Source of the DNA: Gammaproteobacteria bacterium
Lineage (GTDB): Bacteria; Pseudomonadota; Gammaproteobacteria; Steroidobacterales; GCA-2729495
Length of the DNA stretch: 15,751 bases
Assembly (NCBI GenBank): GCA_023150055.1
Contig: JAKLLP010000001.1
Span: 17,879 to 33,629, forward strand
Direction: 5' to 3'
Position 1 is the first letter of the stretch, and every line of letters starts with the position of its first letter. Positions 14,301-15,751 of this stretch are shown here, in pieces. A program made the translations under genes and the position numbers. The notes beneath the pieces are model-generated. The model searched no databases. It was given only the letters and a program-made list of their open reading frames with translations, and was not told the DNA's origin.

Positions 14301-15751
14301 GACGACCAGGTTGACCGTGTCCGATGCCGAGTCACCATCGATGTCCGTGACCGTCACCGTGCAACTGTCGGTGCCGATGAACCCGGGGTTGGGCGTGTAG
14401 AAGAGTTCGCCCGTGCCGTCTGCCGGGCTGACGGTGCACACGCCATTGGCCGTCGGCGGGGTCGTGACGGTCACCGCATGCTCGGCTGGCGCGCCGTTCC
14501 CGAAGGTAATGAACTGCGCGATCCGAAAGCGCGGCGACGCCTGGCCCTGGTCGGCGGATATGTCCCAGATGCTGATGCTGGGCACGAGATCGGCGGCGGC
14601 CTCCAGCGACAGCGTGACCGTCGCACTGTCGGTGATGACGCCGTCGGAGATCTGGTAGGTGAAGCTGTCCGACGATGCCCCCCCCGCACCGGCGGTATAC
14701 GCGATGCGGAGATCGGCCCTGTTGCCATTGTTGCCGGGCACGCCGTTGACCTGGACCTCGGCTACGCCCGCGGCTGGGCCGCTGATGATGCTGACCGTCA
14801 CCGGGTCGGCGAAACCGATGTCGTTGTCCAGCGCGCTGATGATCACCTCGACATTCGGCTCCGCCAGCACCGGCCCATCATCGTTGGCGCAGCTGCCGGG
14901 CGCACAGAAGAAGCCGCTGATCCAGCTGTTGCACGGCCCCTGCGGGTTCGGGTCGCTGCCGCAGCGAACGACCGTGCCGCCGAACACCTGGTACTCCTGC
15001 AGGTCGAAGCCGGCCAGCTTGACCACCTGCCCGGAGCCGTCGGTGGACACCTTCAGCAGCAACTGGTCCCAGCCGACATCCTCTGCCGCCGCTTGAGGTG
15101 CGACCTGGTTCGGCCCGATGGCGAGCGGCGCAAACGACACCTTGCTGTCCCGACAGTCATTGTTGGCGCCCGTGTCCACGCAGGCTGGGTTGAGCAGGGT
15201 GCCCACCGTGCGCGCGCCGACATTCTCTTCCAGCGAGCCGAGCCCCGCGCGGGTCGTGCCCGTCCAGCGGTCCGGCTCCAGCGTGCCGCCGGCAAAGGTG
15301 GCCGGGCAGTCCATCGAGCCGAACGGCTTGCGGGCGCAGGAAGCCGCCGCCGGCTCCGTCGGGCTGTCAAAGGTCAACAGAGTGGGAAAACCCTCCGAGC
15401 CGATGACGTAATCGAAGCCACCCGCGGCGTTTGCCGTGGCGCTGTCCACGGCGCGCGGCGCAAGCACCTGGGTCATCGAGGTGTACCGGTCGACGACGTC
15501 ATCACCCAAATGACGGATGACGTCGCCGGCCCCGGGGGAACTCAGCGTCAGCGAAAAACTGATCAGGTCGTCCGTGCCATCGCCAGGAGTGCCGTTATCG
15601 TCGATCGTGACGGTACCCTCGACCTTCTGGCGGATCTGGCCACTGTTCGGAGTCGGCAAGAAGGCCGGTGAGAATGCCGCCGGTGTCGCCGCCGAATCGT
15701 AGTAATGCACCTGCTCGTAAGGCCCGGTCACCTCTCCCGCCGGGTTGTCGA
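11343..15751 (-). CDS. Fused Ig-like exported protein and TonB-dependent receptor (5' end outside window)
   Basis: One stop-free frame ends at 11343 and is still open at base 15751, so the true start lies outside; the GTG at 15731 is internal (readable codons continue upstream as DNPAGE). Numbering from that GTG: 1-285 unknown, Cys-paired domain with a Ca-loop-like [12 protein letters not shown] (44-55); two Ig-like/Big_9 repeats (~288-377, ~382-477); a GlyGly-CTERM-like tail (485-512); a signal-peptide-like stretch (513-531); TonB box QEIVVTA (547-553); plug with [12 protein letters not shown] and [30 protein letters not shown]; then the 22-strand-type barrel to 1462. The receptor half is full length (~930 residues), has no STN domain, and would import a substrate across the outer membrane; the substrate is unknown. 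The last aromatic is Phe1457, followed by GAGAL. The fusion may be real or an artefact. Confidence 0.85.
   Translation of the reverse strand, partial: [1468 protein letters not shown]
14139..14198 (-). other. Signal-peptide-like segment before the receptor
   Basis: From R512 the sequence is [20 protein letters not shown], then QE. It has the form of a Sec signal peptide whose basic n-region is shared with the preceding Arg cluster and whose signal peptidase I site is Ala-Gln-Ala. TonB-dependent receptors usually begin with such a peptide right after a start codon. Here no ATG or GTG lies between codon 484 and the TonB box; only a TTG at 14234 could serve as an in-frame start. Confidence 0.65.
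14196..14279 (-). other. GlyGly-CTERM-like sorting tail in the middle of the frame
   Basis: Residues 485-512 read [13 protein letters not shown], then a Leu-rich helix [10 protein letters not shown], then RRPRR. This is the three-part pattern (Gly/Ser-rich motif, membrane helix, basic end) of GlyGly-CTERM proteins processed by rhombosortase. Such tails are normally the last residues of a protein; here the frame runs on for about 950 codons. Related tails (IPTL-, PEP-CTERM) fit less well. Confidence 0.6.
14280..15751 (-). other. N-terminal exported Ig-like module of the fused gene
   Basis: Bases 14280-15751 encode the non-receptor half. It holds ten cysteines (residues 132, 142, 184, 193, 257, 267, 276, 281, 432, 457 from the GTG at 15731), mostly in close pairs, which fits disulfide bonding outside the cytoplasm. 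The two Ig-like repeats carry the familiar [10 protein letters not shown] and [19 protein letters not shown] patterns of bacterial adhesin-like proteins. The first ~285 residues match no domain I can name. Its own signal peptide would lie beyond the window. Confidence 0.6.

Noticed and set aside
14478..15671. 397-codon plus-strand frame antisense to the Ig-like half
   Set aside because: A high-GC shadow of a coding strand with clear Ig-like patterns and even spacing of cysteines.
1..15751. CRISPR array, tRNA/rRNA genes, intact insertion sequence or prophage
   Set aside because: No regular direct repeats, no tRNA-like cloverleaf, no transposase or integrase motifs were seen; nearly all the sequence is accounted for by genes.

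Overview
The window is G+C-rich (about two thirds by eye) and reads as a gammaproteobacterial chromosome. Three things support this: a ubiquinone biosynthesis gene (ubiG); a ubiG – HAD phosphatase – yciK neighbourhood like that of pseudomonads; and the yciB–yciI–bolA and yciO–S2P–scpA–scpB–rluB clusters. ScpAB points away from enteric bacteria, which use MukBEF. The exact order or family is not resolved; the large TonB-dependent receptor and the orphan luciferase-like oxidoreductase would fit a steroidobacter-, nevskia- or xanthomonad-like group (inference).

Layout. Bases 1-3515 (+): ubiG (5' end outside the window), a phosphoglycolate/MurNAc-6-phosphate type phosphatase, rmuC and a yciK-like SDR, the first three linked by ATGA overlaps. 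Bases 3591-7432 (-): an operon transcribed yciO → site-2 protease → scpA → scpB → rluB, covering a tRNA-modification-family protein, an intramembrane protease, the condensin partners and a 23S rRNA pseudouridine synthase. Bases 7433-7768: divergent regulatory region. Bases 7769-8924 (+): yciB–yciI–bolA. Bases 8955-9971 (-): a luciferase-like flavin oxidoreductase. Bases 10203-11329 (+): a DUF423 membrane protein coupled to an unrecognised lipoprotein. Bases 11343-15751 (-): one uninterrupted reading frame of more than 1460 codons, still open at the window edge.

That last frame is the most remarkable item. Its N-terminal ~480 visible residues are a Cys-paired, Ig-like exported protein ending in what looks like a complete GlyGly-CTERM-type sorting tail (Gly/Ser-rich motif, hydrophobic helix, Arg cluster). 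Directly after it, in the same frame, come a Sec signal-peptide-like segment ending Ala-Gln-Ala and a full TonB-dependent receptor (TonB box, plug, barrel). There is no stop and no ATG or GTG at the joint. It is a recent gene fusion, a polyprotein-like arrangement, or an assembly artefact.

Secondary points: perfect or near-perfect -10 boxes lie so close to the starts of the site-2 protease and yciO that both may be leaderless, and six gene pairs overlap by exactly 4 nt.
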